From Desulfobacterales bacterium (GTDB lineage Bacteria; Desulfobacterota; Desulfobacteria; Desulfobacterales; Desulfobacteraceae): DNA of 59,211 nt. The notes beneath the pieces are model-generated. The model was not told the DNA's origin. It saw nothing but the letters and a program-made list of their open reading frames with translations, and made no database searches. The position numbers and the translations under genes were made by a program. The DNA lies in NCBI GenBank assembly GCA_023143455.1, contig JAGLHT010000013.1:1-59211 (forward strand), written 5' to 3'. Positions 28,095 through 37,502 of the stretch are shown in pieces; position 1 is the stretch's first letter, and each line of letters opens with the position of its first letter.

Positions 28095-28224
28095 TCAGTT
28101 TTTCCAGACAAAGCTTTCGTGCTTTTTATAATATGCGGCTCCCACTCCATGTGTAAAAGATGCCGGTATTGATTTGAAGTGCAGGTCATAATCTGTCAAA
28201 ATCTCCAGTTCTTGTTACATGCAT
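28095..28224 (-). pseudogene. fragment of an unidentified gene, frameshifted
   Basis: On the minus strand MHVTRTGDFDR is followed in another frame by YDLHFKSIPASFTHGVGAAY and ends HESFVWKN at TGA 28095. One extra T at the junction explains the shift. The peptide looks like genuine protein but I do not recognise the family. It adds to the debris flanking the glycerophosphate genes. The rest of 28225-28351 is AT-rich and shows nothing clear. Confidence 0.35.
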
Positions 28225-28351
28225 AACCAAGGGTCTAACAAAAATGTGTATCTTTTTTTTAAAAACTATGCAATCCATTTACATTTCAAAAATGCAAATA
28301 TAACATTGGATTAGACAGAATGTAAATTAAAATAATTATCAGGAGTACGTT

Positions 28352-28752
28352 ATGGATTTACGAACTCAGATTAACTATAAAAAAGGGATTGTACCTTGAA
28401 TCCTATAAAAAATCGAAGAAAGAAAAAAGATATCTGGGCAAAATCTCTTATTGCACTAAATGTTTTTGTCTGGCTCATGCTATTAGCCATTCTACTAGTT
28501 TTTCACAGAGTTCAACCTGAATTTGAAACTTTTTTTGATCGTTTTTATCACCTGACCCTCAGAACATTTTGGGATATCAAATATTTAGATCTGCTTATTT
28601 ATTTTGTCATAGTAAGCATTATTATTAGCCTTATTGGACTAATTATCAGTAGGTATCGCGGTAGAAGGGAAAATGACCACTTGATTTCGCTACTCATCAC
28701 AGGGATAATTTCTGCTATTCTCCTCCTGATAGCTCTGTGTCATTTGACTTGA
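28352..28752 (+). CDS. small membrane protein of unknown function, possibly frameshifted at its N-terminus
   Basis: The main frame from TTG 28396 gives a 118-residue protein with a basic N-terminus (NRRKKKD), a first membrane helix around ALNVFVWLMLLAILLVF, two more helices (DLLIYFVIVSIIISLIGLII and LISLLITGIISAILLLIAL) and a basic RYRGRRENDH loop. Upstream, AGGAG precedes ATG 28352, whose 15-codon frame ends at TGA 28397 right at the second start. One more T at CCTT would fuse the two into one protein, starting MDLRTQINYKKG. Either a homopolymer error, a real frameshift, or coupled translation. No function known to me. Confidence 0.55.
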
Positions 28753-28793
28753 AAAATGGTACTTTTTGTTGTAATCTCGGGTTAATTTAAATT

Positions 28794-28822
28794 ACAAGAC
28801 TCTTTTTGTCTTGTTTTTTTTT
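28794..28822 (+). terminator. intrinsic terminator before uppP
   Basis: ACAAGAC (28794-28800) and GTCTTGT (28808-28814) form a perfect 7-bp stem with a T-rich loop and a long T run. It closes the transcript of the small membrane protein. Confidence 0.75.
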
Positions 28823-28854
28823 AAAGTTAACATTATTAAAAGAATACTATTTAT

Positions 28855-29667
28855 ATGGAAATATATCAGGGGGTACTGTTAGGAATTCTGCAGGGAGTAA
28901 CTGAATTTTTACCTGTTAGCAGTTCAGGGCATTTAGTTTTAGGCCAGCATTTTTTTAACATGGCAGAACCAATGCTTGCCTTTAACATAAGTGTCCACCT
29001 AGGAACACTTGCTGCAATTGTAATTGTTTTTTTTAAAGATATAAAAGAAATTGGCAGTTCTATTTTTAAACCTGCTTCTTCAAAATCAAATAATAAACTT
29101 TTATTGCTAATTATCACAGGCTGCCTACCAACAGCTGTTTTAGGCTATGTAATAAACATCTGGGGAAATATTGTTTTTTCATCAATACTGCTAGTTGGAT
29201 GTATGCTTATTCTTACTGGTATTATTTTATGGCTCACCAGAAAAAAACAAAACACCCAAAACAATCAAAGTAAAGACATACAAATCTCAAATTTCACCTT
29301 TAAATCAGCTTTTTTTATTGGAGTGTGTCAGGGTATTGCCGTTATTCCGGGGATTTCAAGGTCTGGTGCTACAATTTCGGCAGGACTTTTTGCAGGACTT
29401 GACCGAAAAATGGCTGCAAAATTTTCATTTCTCTTATCCATCCCTGCAATCATTGGAGCTGAATTATTACATTTAGCAAAAGGATTGGATCAGCCAATTA
29501 TAATAACTAAAGCAACAATTTTGGGAACATTGGCTGCATTTATTACAGGTTATATTGCACTTGTTTTTTTGCTCAAGATTGTTAACAAGGGCAAGCTTCA
29601 TCTTTTTGCACCATATTGTTGGGCAATAGGAATTTTAATTATTATTTACTATTTAACATCCTTATAA
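28855..29667 (+). CDS. uppP: undecaprenyl-diphosphatase (UppP/BacA)
   Basis: An integral membrane phosphatase (270 aa) that recycles undecaprenyl pyrophosphate to the monophosphate carrier for cell-wall and surface polysaccharide synthesis. Signature motifs: LQGVTEFLPVSSSGHLVL near residue 13 and VIPGISRSGATIS near residue 163. About seven or eight hydrophobic segments and family-typical length. Some of these proteins confer bacitracin resistance; not testable here. The next gene begins 11 nt downstream, so they share a transcript. Confidence 0.95.
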   Translation: MEIYQGVLLGILQGVTEFLPVSSSGHLVLGQHFFNMAEPMLAFNISVHLGTLAAIVIVFFKDIKEIGSSIFKPASSKSNNKLLLLIITGCLPTAVLGYVINIWGNIVFSSILLVGCMLILTGIILWLTRKKQNTQNNQSKDIQISNFTFKSAFFIGVCQGIAVIPGISRSGATISAGLFAGLDRKMAAKFSFLLSIPAIIGAELLHLAKGLDQPIIITKATILGTLAAFITGYIALVFLLKIVNKGKLHLFAPYCWAIGILIIIYYLTSL

Positions 29668-29678
29668 TAAGGGGAAAA

Positions 29679-31040
29679 ATGAACCCGCAAATTTTTAGAG
29701 AGTATGACATAAGAGGAATCGCAGGAAAAGATATTACAGAAGATGATGCCCAAAATATTGGGAAAGCATATGGAACCCTTTTGCAAAAGCATGGGAATAA
29801 AAAAGTAAGCGTTGGAAGAGATTGCAGATTAACTTCAAAATTGTTTTCCAAACGTTTTATTGAAGGGATTCTTTCCACAGGTTGCGACGTTATTGATATC
29901 GGCTTATGCCCTACTCCAGTTCTTTATTTTTCCATTGTTCATTTCCCAACCCAGGGCGGAGCTATGATAACAGCTAGCCACAACCCTGCTGAATATAATG
30001 GTTTTAAACTTATGAATGGTTCTGAATCCATTCACAGCCAGGGATTACAGGATTTACGTAAAATCGTAGAAAAAGAGGATTATGCCAAAGGAAACGGAAC
30101 AAAGAAAGAAGCTGACGTTATTACACCATATATTAAATACTTATTAAACAATATTTCCATTGATAAGGGTATCAGAATCGGAGTTGATTCAGGGAACGGA
30201 ACAGGAGGGATAACTGCCCTTCCAGTCCTAAAAAAACTTGGGTGTAAAGTATATGATCTTTTCTGTGACCCTGACGGTTCTTTCCCCAACCATCCAGCTG
30301 ATCCAACTGTTAAAAACAACATGCTTGAGCTTATTGATCTTGTAAAAACAAAAAAACTTGACCTCGGAGTTGGCTATGATGGTGATGCTGACCGAATAGG
30401 AATAGTTGATAAAACAGGTCAACTAATTTATGGCGATCAACTGATGGTAATATTCTCCCGGGAAATTCTTTCAAGAAAGCCTGGATCAACTTTTATATCA
30501 GAAGTAAAATGCTCATTAAATATGTATAATGATATTGAAAAACATGGTGGCAAAGCAATAATGTGGAAAACCGGTCATTCGTTAATCAAGAAAAAAATGA
30601 AAGAAGAAAACGCTGCTTTGGCAGGCGAGATGAGTGGGCATATATTTTTTGCTGACCGGTATTTCGGGTTTGATGATGCACTTTATGCAACCTTGAGACT
30701 TTTAGAAATATTATGCAGTACAAAGAAAAGTGTATGTGAACTCATATCTGATTTGCCTGAAACATATAATACTCCGGAGATTCGCGTTGACTGCTCCGAT
30801 GAAATCAAATTTAAAGTTGTGGAGAAAATCTGTAACCTTTATAAACAACAAGCAAACGTAATTGATATAGATGGAATGCGAGTTGTTTATGATGATGGAT
30901 GGGGGCTTGTCAGAGCATCTAATACTCAGCCATCACTTGTTTTAAGATTTGAAGCCACAACTGAAAAAAGGCTTGATCAAATCAGAGCAGATATTGAAGA
31001 AAACCTTGATCAAATTATTAAAACTACTAAGGAAGATTAA
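29679..31040 (+). CDS. phosphomannomutase/phosphoglucomutase
   Basis: An alpha-D-phosphohexomutase (453 aa) like AlgC/ManB, interconverting hexose 1- and 6-phosphates for surface polysaccharide precursors. FREYDIRGIAGKDIT at the N-terminus, the phosphoserine loop TASHNPAEYNGFKL, the metal-binding loop DGDADRIG, the sugar-binding loop GEMSGHIFF, and the phosphate-binding loop RASNTQPSLVLRFEA are all present. The ATG at 29679 has AAGGGG upstream and starts the protein at the family's conserved N-terminus; an earlier in-frame start overlaps uppP and is rejected. Confidence 0.94.
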   Translation: MNPQIFREYDIRGIAGKDITEDDAQNIGKAYGTLLQKHGNKKVSVGRDCRLTSKLFSKRFIEGILSTGCDVIDIGLCPTPVLYFSIVHFPTQGGAMITASHNPAEYNGFKLMNGSESIHSQGLQDLRKIVEKEDYAKGNGTKKEADVITPYIKYLLNNISIDKGIRIGVDSGNGTGGITALPVLKKLGCKVYDLFCDPDGSFPNHPADPTVKNNMLELIDLVKTKKLDLGVGYDGDADRIGIVDKTGQLIYGDQLMVIFSREILSRKPGSTFISEVKCSLNMYNDIEKHGGKAIMWKTGHSLIKKKMKEENAALAGEMSGHIFFADRYFGFDDALYATLRLLEILCSTKKSVCELISDLPETYNTPEIRVDCSDEIKFKVVEKICNLYKQQANVIDIDGMRVVYDDGWGLVRASNTQPSLVLRFEATTEKRLDQIRADIEENLDQIIKTTKED

Positions 31041-31049
31041 TAAATTACT

Positions 31050-32909
31050 ATGGAGTTATCAAAACAACAACAAAACGCTGTTGAACATATTGGTTCCCCT
31101 GCACTTGTTGTTGCAGGAGCAGGTTCTGGCAAGACAAGAACTCTTACAGCCAAAATATCACATTTGATTAATAAAGGTTTTGATCCAAAAACAATACTTG
31201 CAATAACCTTTACTAACAAAGCTGCTGAAGAAATGAAGTCGCGTCTTTATAAAATGACACACCTTGGGTACCAGGATTTTCCATGGGTAAGAACTTACCA
31301 TTCAGCCTGCCTGATTATTTTAAGAAAACATGGACATCTTTTAGGTTATTCTCCTTCAATTCAGATTTTTTCAACATATCAGCACCAGAAACTCATAACA
31401 GAAATCCTTGTAAAACATAATATTGAGAAAAAACAAAAAAACAAGGTAATGTCTATTATTTCAAAAGCTAAGAATTCAGGCTATCCTGAGAAATACTTTG
31501 ATTCTATGATACCTATAAGAGGCATGAGTATGCCCGAGATGTATAAAGAATATGAAACGCGGCTCATGGAGATGAACTCAGTTGATTTTGATAATATTCT
31601 TGTCAAAGCAAGAGATATCCTAAAAAATCATAAAGATATCGGAAAGTATTATCAGAAATATTTTTCCTATATTCTGGTTGATGAATATCAGGACACTAAT
31701 GATCTTCAAGAAGAAATTACAAGATTACTCTTGGGTGATCATGGCAACCTGTTTTGTGTGGGAGATGACTGGCAGGCAGTGTATGGATTCCGGGGCAGTA
31801 ATGTTGACCATTTTTTAAGCTTCCCGGAAAAATATAAGAATTCAAAAATCTTTAAGCTTGAAGAAAATTACAGATCTGCTGACGAAATTGTCCAGATTGC
31901 CAATGATTTAATAGATTCTAACCCGGATAAAATGGACAAAAAATGTTTTTCCAATAAACGTGGCGGAAGTGTTGAAATCCATGATTTCATGTCTGACTAT
32001 GAAGAAGCTGAATGGACAGCACGTAAAATATTTGTTCTTGAAGGCAGAGGAGAAGGAGTTCCTTTTGATAAAATAGCAATAATTTATAGAACAAAATTTT
32101 GCTCACTTCCCTTTGAAAAAACATTTAGAAAATATAGAATACCTTACAAAATGATGGGCGCACAAGGATTTTTTGAAAGGATGGAAATCCTTGATATAAA
32201 TTCATATCTAAGCAGCGCTGTATTTCCCAATGATGATGTTTCTTTTGAAAGAATCATCAATACTCCGAGGCGTGGCATTGGTCCCGCTCTTCTAAAAACA
32301 ATCAACTCCTCTCGATCCGAAGGCATAAGTCTTCAAAATGCGGCAAGAGCAGCACTTCATGAAAAAATTCTATCAACAAAGATTCATACTAGCTTAGAAG
32401 CTCTTTTTAAACTCCTGGACTCAATTCCTGATCTTTCTCCCCAGCGTGCAATTGACAAGGTAATTGCTGAGACACAATATTCTGATTATTTAAAGGGTAA
32501 AACCAAAACAAAAGAAGAATATATCTCCAAAACTGAAAACCTTGAACAATTAAAATACAGTGCAAAAGCAAAGGACAACCTTTTGGATTATTTGGAGGAA
32601 GCAGCACTGATAAGAGAAGATAAAGAAGAAGATAAGGATAACGAAAATGGTGTTTCTCTTCTTACCATCCATGCAGCAAAAGGCCTTGAATATGACTCGG
32701 TCTTTATTGTTGGATGCGAAGAAAACCTTTTCCCCCACTGGCGCTCACTTGCCTCAGGCGATGCTGCTCTCCATGAGGAAAGAAGACTTATGTATGTTGC
32801 CATGACCAGAGCTGAACGCTTTTTATTCCTTACTCATGCAAATTACAGAAAAGGAAATTTTGCTCACAGAAGCAGGTTTTTAGATCATATTGAAGAAGCT
32901 TGTAGCTGA
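31050..32909 (+). CDS. ATP-dependent DNA helicase, UvrD/Rep family
   Basis: A superfamily 1A helicase (619 aa). Motif I AGAGSGKTRTLTAKI, Ia ITFTNKAAEEM, II LVDEYQDTNDLQ, III GDDWQAVYGFRGS, IV LEENYRS, V LLTIHAAKGLEYDSVFIVGCEENLFPH and VI EERRLMYVAMTRAERFLFL are all intact. Shorter than E. coli UvrD (about 720 aa) and lacking its C-terminal extension. A repair or replication-restart helicase is likely; UvrD, Rep and PcrA cannot be separated by these motifs. It starts 9 nt after the mutase. Confidence 0.93.
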   Translation: MELSKQQQNAVEHIGSPALVVAGAGSGKTRTLTAKISHLINKGFDPKTILAITFTNKAAEEMKSRLYKMTHLGYQDFPWVRTYHSACLIILRKHGHLLGYSPSIQIFSTYQHQKLITEILVKHNIEKKQKNKVMSIISKAKNSGYPEKYFDSMIPIRGMSMPEMYKEYETRLMEMNSVDFDNILVKARDILKNHKDIGKYYQKYFSYILVDEYQDTNDLQEEITRLLLGDHGNLFCVGDDWQAVYGFRGSNVDHFLSFPEKYKNSKIFKLEENYRSADEIVQIANDLIDSNPDKMDKKCFSNKRGGSVEIHDFMSDYEEAEWTARKIFVLEGRGEGVPFDKIAIIYRTKFCSLPFEKTFRKYRIPYKMMGAQGFFERMEILDINSYLSSAVFPNDDVSFERIINTPRRGIGPALLKTINSSRSEGISLQNAARAALHEKILSTKIHTSLEALFKLLDSIPDLSPQRAIDKVIAETQYSDYLKGKTKTKEEYISKTENLEQLKYSAKAKDNLLDYLEEAALIREDKEEDKDNENGVSLLTIHAAKGLEYDSVFIVGCEENLFPHWRSLASGDAALHEERRLMYVAMTRAERFLFLTHANYRKGNFAHRSRFLDHIEEACS

Positions 32910-32918
32910 TGCTTAAGA

Positions 32919-32981
32919 CTATCTAAGTTCTCCACAATCAAACCAGCCACGGCGATTAACAATATCCTCAATTTTAGCCAT
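32919..32981 (-). pseudogene. short unidentified ORF or fragment
   Basis: A 20-codon frame, MAKIEDIVNRRGWFDCGELR, which looks protein-like and continues upstream in frame to a TTG at about 33054. It sits directly after the HDOD gene. It may be the tail of a lost gene; I cannot identify it. Confidence 0.2.
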
Positions 32982-33045
32982 GGTGATTCGTTTGTGCTGG
33001 GCATTTTTTATATCAAATGCAGCATTTATTTTTTTGGATAATAAG

Positions 33046-33897
33046 TTATACAATCATCCGGGCAAGGTCTTTTGCCTTCTCAAGACTTGGTTCAATGATT
33101 AACTGCATTTTTTCTTTGGAAATATTATAAGTATCTTCTGCCTTTGCAATCATTTCATCCAACCCGTTATTTGAATCATTTTCCCTTAATAATGAAACTA
33201 TCCTAATTGGTCCTAAAGTATCACTATCATTGTCAACCTTTGGGTTGTGATGATTCTTGATGGCAAGTCCAATGTTTTCAGGAAGCCCCCATTCACTACA
33301 GATCCATGTAGCAACTTCTGCATGATCCCATTCTAAGACCTCTCGCTCTAATTGGGCAAGGTCGCCTCCTTCAAGATGCCATTTTTCCAAAACCGGATCA
33401 TAATCATCACTCCTCTGGGATGCTAAAAATGGTAAGGCCATATCTTGCAGGAAGGCTGCGGTAAAACACTCAGACTCCTTTGCGGGGCAAAGGATTTGTG
33501 CAAGCTCATTGGCTATCATTGCCCGTCTTGCAGATGTCAGCCAAAACTTGGCAGGGTCATGCCATTTACTTGGATTCTTTGGAATGCCTTTGGCAACACC
33601 AGCCCCTAAAACCAGAGATTCTAGCTGGGACAACCCTACAAGGGCAATTGCCTGAGTTAAATTTTCAATTTTATTGATTGGTGAAAATGCGGCAGAATTG
33701 GCAATGCCTAATAGACGTACAGAAAGACCCGGGTCAAGAGAAAGCGATTGTGCAATATCTGAAGCTGAAGAATATGGGCTTCTGATTTTTTGTAGTATCT
33801 GCATTACTACTGCAGGAAATGAGGGAAGTTTATATCCTTTTAAAATTTTCTTTAATTTTGCTTTTGGATCAACTTTATTTTTAAAAAATGAAAACAT
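33046..33897 (-). CDS. HDOD domain signalling protein
   Basis: A 283-residue soluble protein. The HDOD domain begins with LKKILKGYKLPSFPAVVMQILQKI, includes the conserved DPGLSVRLLGIANSAAF segment (residues near 55-71) and the HAEVATWICSEWGLPENIGLAIKNHH tail. HDOD domains resemble HD phosphohydrolases without the catalytic HD pair and act as interaction modules in signalling. Last gene of the long minus-strand signalling block; it follows the channel gene by 17 nt. Confidence 0.85.
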   Translation of the reverse strand: MFSFFKNKVDPKAKLKKILKGYKLPSFPAVVMQILQKIRSPYSSASDIAQSLSLDPGLSVRLLGIANSAAFSPINKIENLTQAIALVGLSQLESLVLGAGVAKGIPKNPSKWHDPAKFWLTSARRAMIANELAQILCPAKESECFTAAFLQDMALPFLASQRSDDYDPVLEKWHLEGGDLAQLEREVLEWDHAEVATWICSEWGLPENIGLAIKNHHNPKVDNDSDTLGPIRIVSLLRENDSNNGLDEMIAKAEDTYNISKEKMQLIIEPSLEKAKDLARMIV

Positions 33898-33914
33898 AGG
33901 TCCCCTGATTTAAG

Positions 33915-35006
33915 TTATTCAGCCCGCCGGGCCATTTTATTTCCTAAAATACTTAAAAGTCCACCTAATCCCATATACCCTGTGATTGCCTGAAAAGTGA
34001 CAAAAATTTGTGCAGTTAAAGATGCAGGGACAGCATCACCATAACCTAATGTAGTTACTGTAACAACACTGAAATATACAGGCGAGAAAAGAGTCCTGTG
34101 AGCACCATAGTCTATTTCTAATTGCGAATATATTGCTGCAAAAATCAAAGTGATACAAGTAAGCCATACAAACCATCGCAACAGGCTCCTTCCACAATCC
34201 GAAGATGCCCACCAAAGCAAATATATGGCTCTATGAAAACGGGAACTGGCTTGAAATTCAAAAAGGTAATTTTCATCAGCAATATATCGTCTGACAAGAT
34301 AAGCACCTCTTAAATCCAACCCTCGAATATCAGCACCAATCCATTTTGCTTTTTTAAAATTTTTTATTCCCAGCAAACGGCAACCCTGCATATCGGCAAG
34401 TTCAAAGCTTGCACCTTTGACATTACTTTTTTTAAAATCGCTTTTTGAAAGTTTTGACCGTGTAAAGATCGCTCCTGACAAATCTGCTTCTGAAAGCCGC
34501 GCTTTCTCTAAATTGGAAGCTCTTAAGTCTGCTTGCGCTAGTATTGAACGACTGAAAGTAGCATTACTTAAATCTGCATTGATCATACTTGCATGGCTGA
34601 GGTCAGCCCCGCCAAACCCGCACCTTTGTGCACTGCATTCATTCAGGCTTGCATGGCTCAGATCAGATCCAATAAATTCACATTCATCAAAGATTACTTG
34701 CTCAAGGCTTGCCTTGTGAAATTTTGAATAACTAAAGGTCGTTCCTAAAAAATTGGACTGATTAAGATTGGCATAGGAAAAATCATACCCTGACAAATCA
34801 AGATCTGAAAGATCTTCATGAAGCAATGTAATCCCTCTTAAATCAAGTTGTAATGGCCGCTTGAAATTATTTTTCCTGCATTCGGTTTTCAACCTGTGAA
34901 GCATCTGATGTGAAATAGCTTCACCTCCATTAGAATCTCTTTCATTCCATCTGGATTTTAATGCAATCACTTCTTGTTTGGTCAAGCTATGATTTTTTTC
35001 ATCCAT
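33915..35006 (-). CDS. pentapeptide-repeat protein fused to a two-helix potassium channel domain
   Basis: A 363-residue protein. Residues about 60-230 are a run of A(D/N)LxX-type pentapeptides (for example DLSGYDFSYANLNQSNF and ADLRASNLEKARLSEADLSG), predicted to form a right-handed quadrilateral helix. Then comes a first membrane helix (WFVWLTCITLIFAAIYS), a pore with the potassium selectivity filter TLGYGD at 319-324, and a second helix ending LGGLLSILGNKMARRAE. The filter and two helices match Ion_trans_2 channels. The repeat part likely serves as a cytosolic gating or interaction module. Ligand unknown. Confidence 0.88.
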   Translation of the reverse strand: MDEKNHSLTKQEVIALKSRWNERDSNGGEAISHQMLHRLKTECRKNNFKRPLQLDLRGITLLHEDLSDLDLSGYDFSYANLNQSNFLGTTFSYSKFHKASLEQVIFDECEFIGSDLSHASLNECSAQRCGFGGADLSHASMINADLSNATFSRSILAQADLRASNLEKARLSEADLSGAIFTRSKLSKSDFKKSNVKGASFELADMQGCRLLGIKNFKKAKWIGADIRGLDLRGAYLVRRYIADENYLFEFQASSRFHRAIYLLWWASSDCGRSLLRWFVWLTCITLIFAAIYSQLEIDYGAHRTLFSPVYFSVVTVTTLGYGDAVPASLTAQIFVTFQAITGYMGLGGLLSILGNKMARRAE

Positions 35007-35127
35007 ATACGCATCTTTTTATATAAACTGACGGTTATAACTATTATAGTATATCAATACACTTTATAATTAAAGAGTATTTTTATCTGTGGTGTCTCAA
35101 GTAAGGTTTTAAGGTCTTAAAAAAGTA

Positions 35128-35532
35128 CTAAAAAAAATCATTATCGAGAATCAAGGATGAAAGAGAAATCATACCTGCAAGCTCCCCTCCATCTTCAACC
35201 GCAGCTCTTCTTATGCCAGCCCTATAAATCAAACGGGCGACATAACGCACGTCCATATCAGCCGGTACTGTGATAATAGGTTTTGTCATAATTTCATAGA
35301 CATTCACTTCTGATGGAGAGCGAGCTGGTATTATAACCCCTTTAACAAAATCCTGAACAACAACTATTCCCCATGCATCATCAACATGCCTTTTATTAAC
35401 AAGAAGATATGATACTTTTTCAAGCCGCATTTTAGCTGCAGCTTCTTTAGCTGTTGCCATGCCGTCAATGGCTACAATCCCCTTTTGCATTACATCCCGT
35501 GCCCGAACTATTTGTATTTTGTCAGGTGCCAT
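35128..35532 (-). CDS. CBS-domain protein
   Basis: A 134-residue protein with two CBS motifs: VRARDVMQKGIVAIDGMATAKEAAAKM at the N-terminus and VYEIMTKPIITVPADMDVRYVARLIYRAGIRRAAV in the second half. CBS pairs bind adenosine nucleotides and sense energy state. It lies 34 nt after the PII-like gene and is probably co-transcribed with it and with the DUF1538 pair. Confidence 0.88.
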   Translation of the reverse strand: MAPDKIQIVRARDVMQKGIVAIDGMATAKEAAAKMRLEKVSYLLVNKRHVDDAWGIVVVQDFVKGVIIPARSPSEVNVYEIMTKPIITVPADMDVRYVARLIYRAGIRRAAVEDGGELAGMISLSSLILDNDFF

Positions 35533-35566
35533 GATTTTCTCCCTTTATAGAAATAAATATGATTGT

Positions 35567-35914
35567 TTAAAAATAGCTTTTCCGGACTTCTTCCTTAAAT
35601 TTTTCCATCTGGCTTTCAAGGCCCACAATATGCTCAACTGGAACAGCAAAGGCTATGCCTGTTCCAGGCTTATGGAATTCTCCTGCCATCTTAATAGAGT
35701 CCAAAATTTTAACAACAAGGTGTTCTTCAACAAGAAGCATAATAATATCGGTCTGTGCTTCCAGAGAAAGGCCAAAAAAAGTTTTAGCCTCATTAATGCC
35801 AGTTCCCCTGGCCGGTATAATTGTTGCTCCGGTGGCTCCTGCCTCTTTTGCTGCATCAACAATACTGTCAGTGATACCTGCCTTTACCGAAGCTAAAATA
35901 AGTTTAAAGCGCAT
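35567..35914 (-). CDS. PII-like signal transduction protein
   Basis: A 115-residue protein of the PII (GlnB)-like fold: KLILASVKAGITDSIVDAAKEAGATGATIIPARGTG matches the PII B1-loop-B2 pattern, and the C-terminus VGLESQMEKFKEEV fits the family. The T-loop Tyr of classic GlnB is not obvious, so it is a PII-like, transporter-associated variant. Its place after two DUF1538 membrane proteins suggests it gates them, as PII proteins do for their neighbours; this is inference. Confidence 0.85.
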   Translation of the reverse strand: MRFKLILASVKAGITDSIVDAAKEAGATGATIIPARGTGINEAKTFFGLSLEAQTDIIMLLVEEHLVVKILDSIKMAGEFHKPGTGIAFAVPVEHIVGLESQMEKFKEEVRKSYF

Positions 35915-35930
35915 TAGTTTTCTCCATAAA

Positions 35931-36706
35931 TTATGTTTTACGTTTAGTACGCCAGTGCATTAACTGAGCATAGCCCATAACAGTTATAATAGGGCAAAGG
36001 CTGGCAAAGGCAATAAGACCAAAACCGTCCAAAGCAGGATTCCGCCCAGGTACGGTGCCAGCCAGTCCAAGACCAAGAGCTGCTACCAGTGGCACTGTAA
36101 CTGTTGAAGTTGTGACCCCGCCGGAATCATAGGCCAGAGGAATTATGCTTTTAGGGGCAAACATGGTCTGTACAATAACAATCATATAGCCCACCAAAAT
36201 GTATATATAAATTGGCGTGCCAGTTATAATACGAAAGGTTCCAAGACTTATCCCAAAAGCGACTCCCAGGGCAACAGTAATTCTTAAACCCCACTGACTG
36301 ATCGTACCGGCTGATACCTCGCTTGCCTTGAAAGCCACAGCTATGAGAGATGGTTCGGCAATAGTGGTTGCAAAGCCAATCATAGCCGCAAAAAGATACA
36401 CCCAGCCATATGCCTTCCAGTCTGCCTGGGTAACAACTTCTCCTACACCATAGATAAAGGCAGGATCAGACAATTGGGTGGCCATTATATTCCCCAAAGG
36501 GAAAAGTGCTTTTTCAAGTCCAGCCAAAAACAGGGCAAGACCAATGACAACATAGACACCACCAACAATAAGACGACGTAGATGAGGGATTGACTGACGC
36601 AAAACCAGAAACTGAAAGCCTGTAATAAGAATAATGATAGGCAATACATCTATACAGGTGGCAAGTAATATTTTGCTAAAATCATATATGAATTCTACGA
36701 AAACAT
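35931..36706 (-). CDS. DUF1538 membrane protein (second of pair), N-terminus frameshifted
   Basis: The intact frame from about 36644 gives 237 residues with about seven membrane segments and the family motif GGVTTSTVTVPLVAALGLGLA. Homology to the neighbour continues upstream: an ATG at 36706 with AAGGAGG opens MF, and after one additional T in the four-T run (36700-36703) the frame reads VEFIYDFSKILLATCIDVLP into the known start. So the real gene starts at 36706 with a one-base deletion in this sequence. DUF1538 proteins are uncharacterised multi-pass proteins that often occur in pairs with PII. Confidence 0.8.
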
Positions 36707-36717
36707 GCCTCCTTTTT

Positions 36718-37452
36718 TTATCTGAAAATTATAAGTCCATAACCCATAACAAAAATCATTGGGAGAAGAGAAGCAAACGCGATAAGACCAAATCCATCCA
36801 CAAGAGGGCTTCGTCCTTTGATGGATGAAGCCAATCCTACTCCCAAAGCTGCAACCAAAGGCACAGTAATGGTGGATGTGGTGACGCCTCCTGCATCATA
36901 AGCCAGACCAATGATCTCTTTCGGAGCAATAATGGTCATAAGCATAACCATAACATAACCGCCAATGATCAAATAATGAATAGGCCAGCCACGAATAATA
37001 CGCATTACACCAATAAGAATTGCAAGACCCACAGAAAAAGCAACAGACATGCGAAGTCCAAAGGCATATTGATTTAGAGATTCCTGACCCGGGTCAATAA
37101 GACCCCCCTGGCCTGCAATTTCAGCAGCTTCTGCAGCCACTGCTATAAGGGCAGGCTCTGCTATAGTGGTTGAAAACCCTAAAGCAAAAGCAAAAAAGAG
37201 AAGCCAAAAAAAACTACCTTTCCTGGCTAAAGCATGGGCCATAGCCTCACCAATGGGAAACAAGCCCATTTCCAAACCTTGAACAAACAAACTGAGACCT
37301 GCTACCACTAGAAGAGCACCAAAAATAACTTCTCCCATTTGTGGTAAAGGTTGCTTTAAAACAAAAATCTGAAAAAAAGCAATCACAAGAATAATGGGTA
37401 TCAAATCAGTAACTGCATTTTTTAGTTTTTTTATAATTATGGAGAAGATCAT
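36718..37452 (-). CDS. DUF1538 membrane protein (first of pair)
   Basis: A 244-residue integral membrane protein. The central segment GLAYDAGGVTTSTITVPLVAALGVGLASSIKGRSPLVDGFGLIAFASLLPMIFVMGYG is shared with the next gene, whose product is clearly paralogous. A FSTTIAEPALIAVAAEAAEIA segment near residue 95 looks like a conserved pore or ligand loop. The two genes are 11 nt apart. Function unknown; the pairing with a PII-like protein and a CBS protein suggests a regulated transporter made of two different subunits. Confidence 0.85.
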   Translation of the reverse strand: MIFSIIIKKLKNAVTDLIPIILVIAFFQIFVLKQPLPQMGEVIFGALLVVAGLSLFVQGLEMGLFPIGEAMAHALARKGSFFWLLFFAFALGFSTTIAEPALIAVAAEAAEIAGQGGLIDPGQESLNQYAFGLRMSVAFSVGLAILIGVMRIIRGWPIHYLIIGGYVMVMLMTIIAPKEIIGLAYDAGGVTTSTITVPLVAALGVGLASSIKGRSPLVDGFGLIAFASLLPMIFVMGYGLIIFR

Positions 37453-37502
37453 TGTTTTCCCTGTTTATTGATCTGACCTTAAAATAAATAGTCAAAAGAA
37501 AA

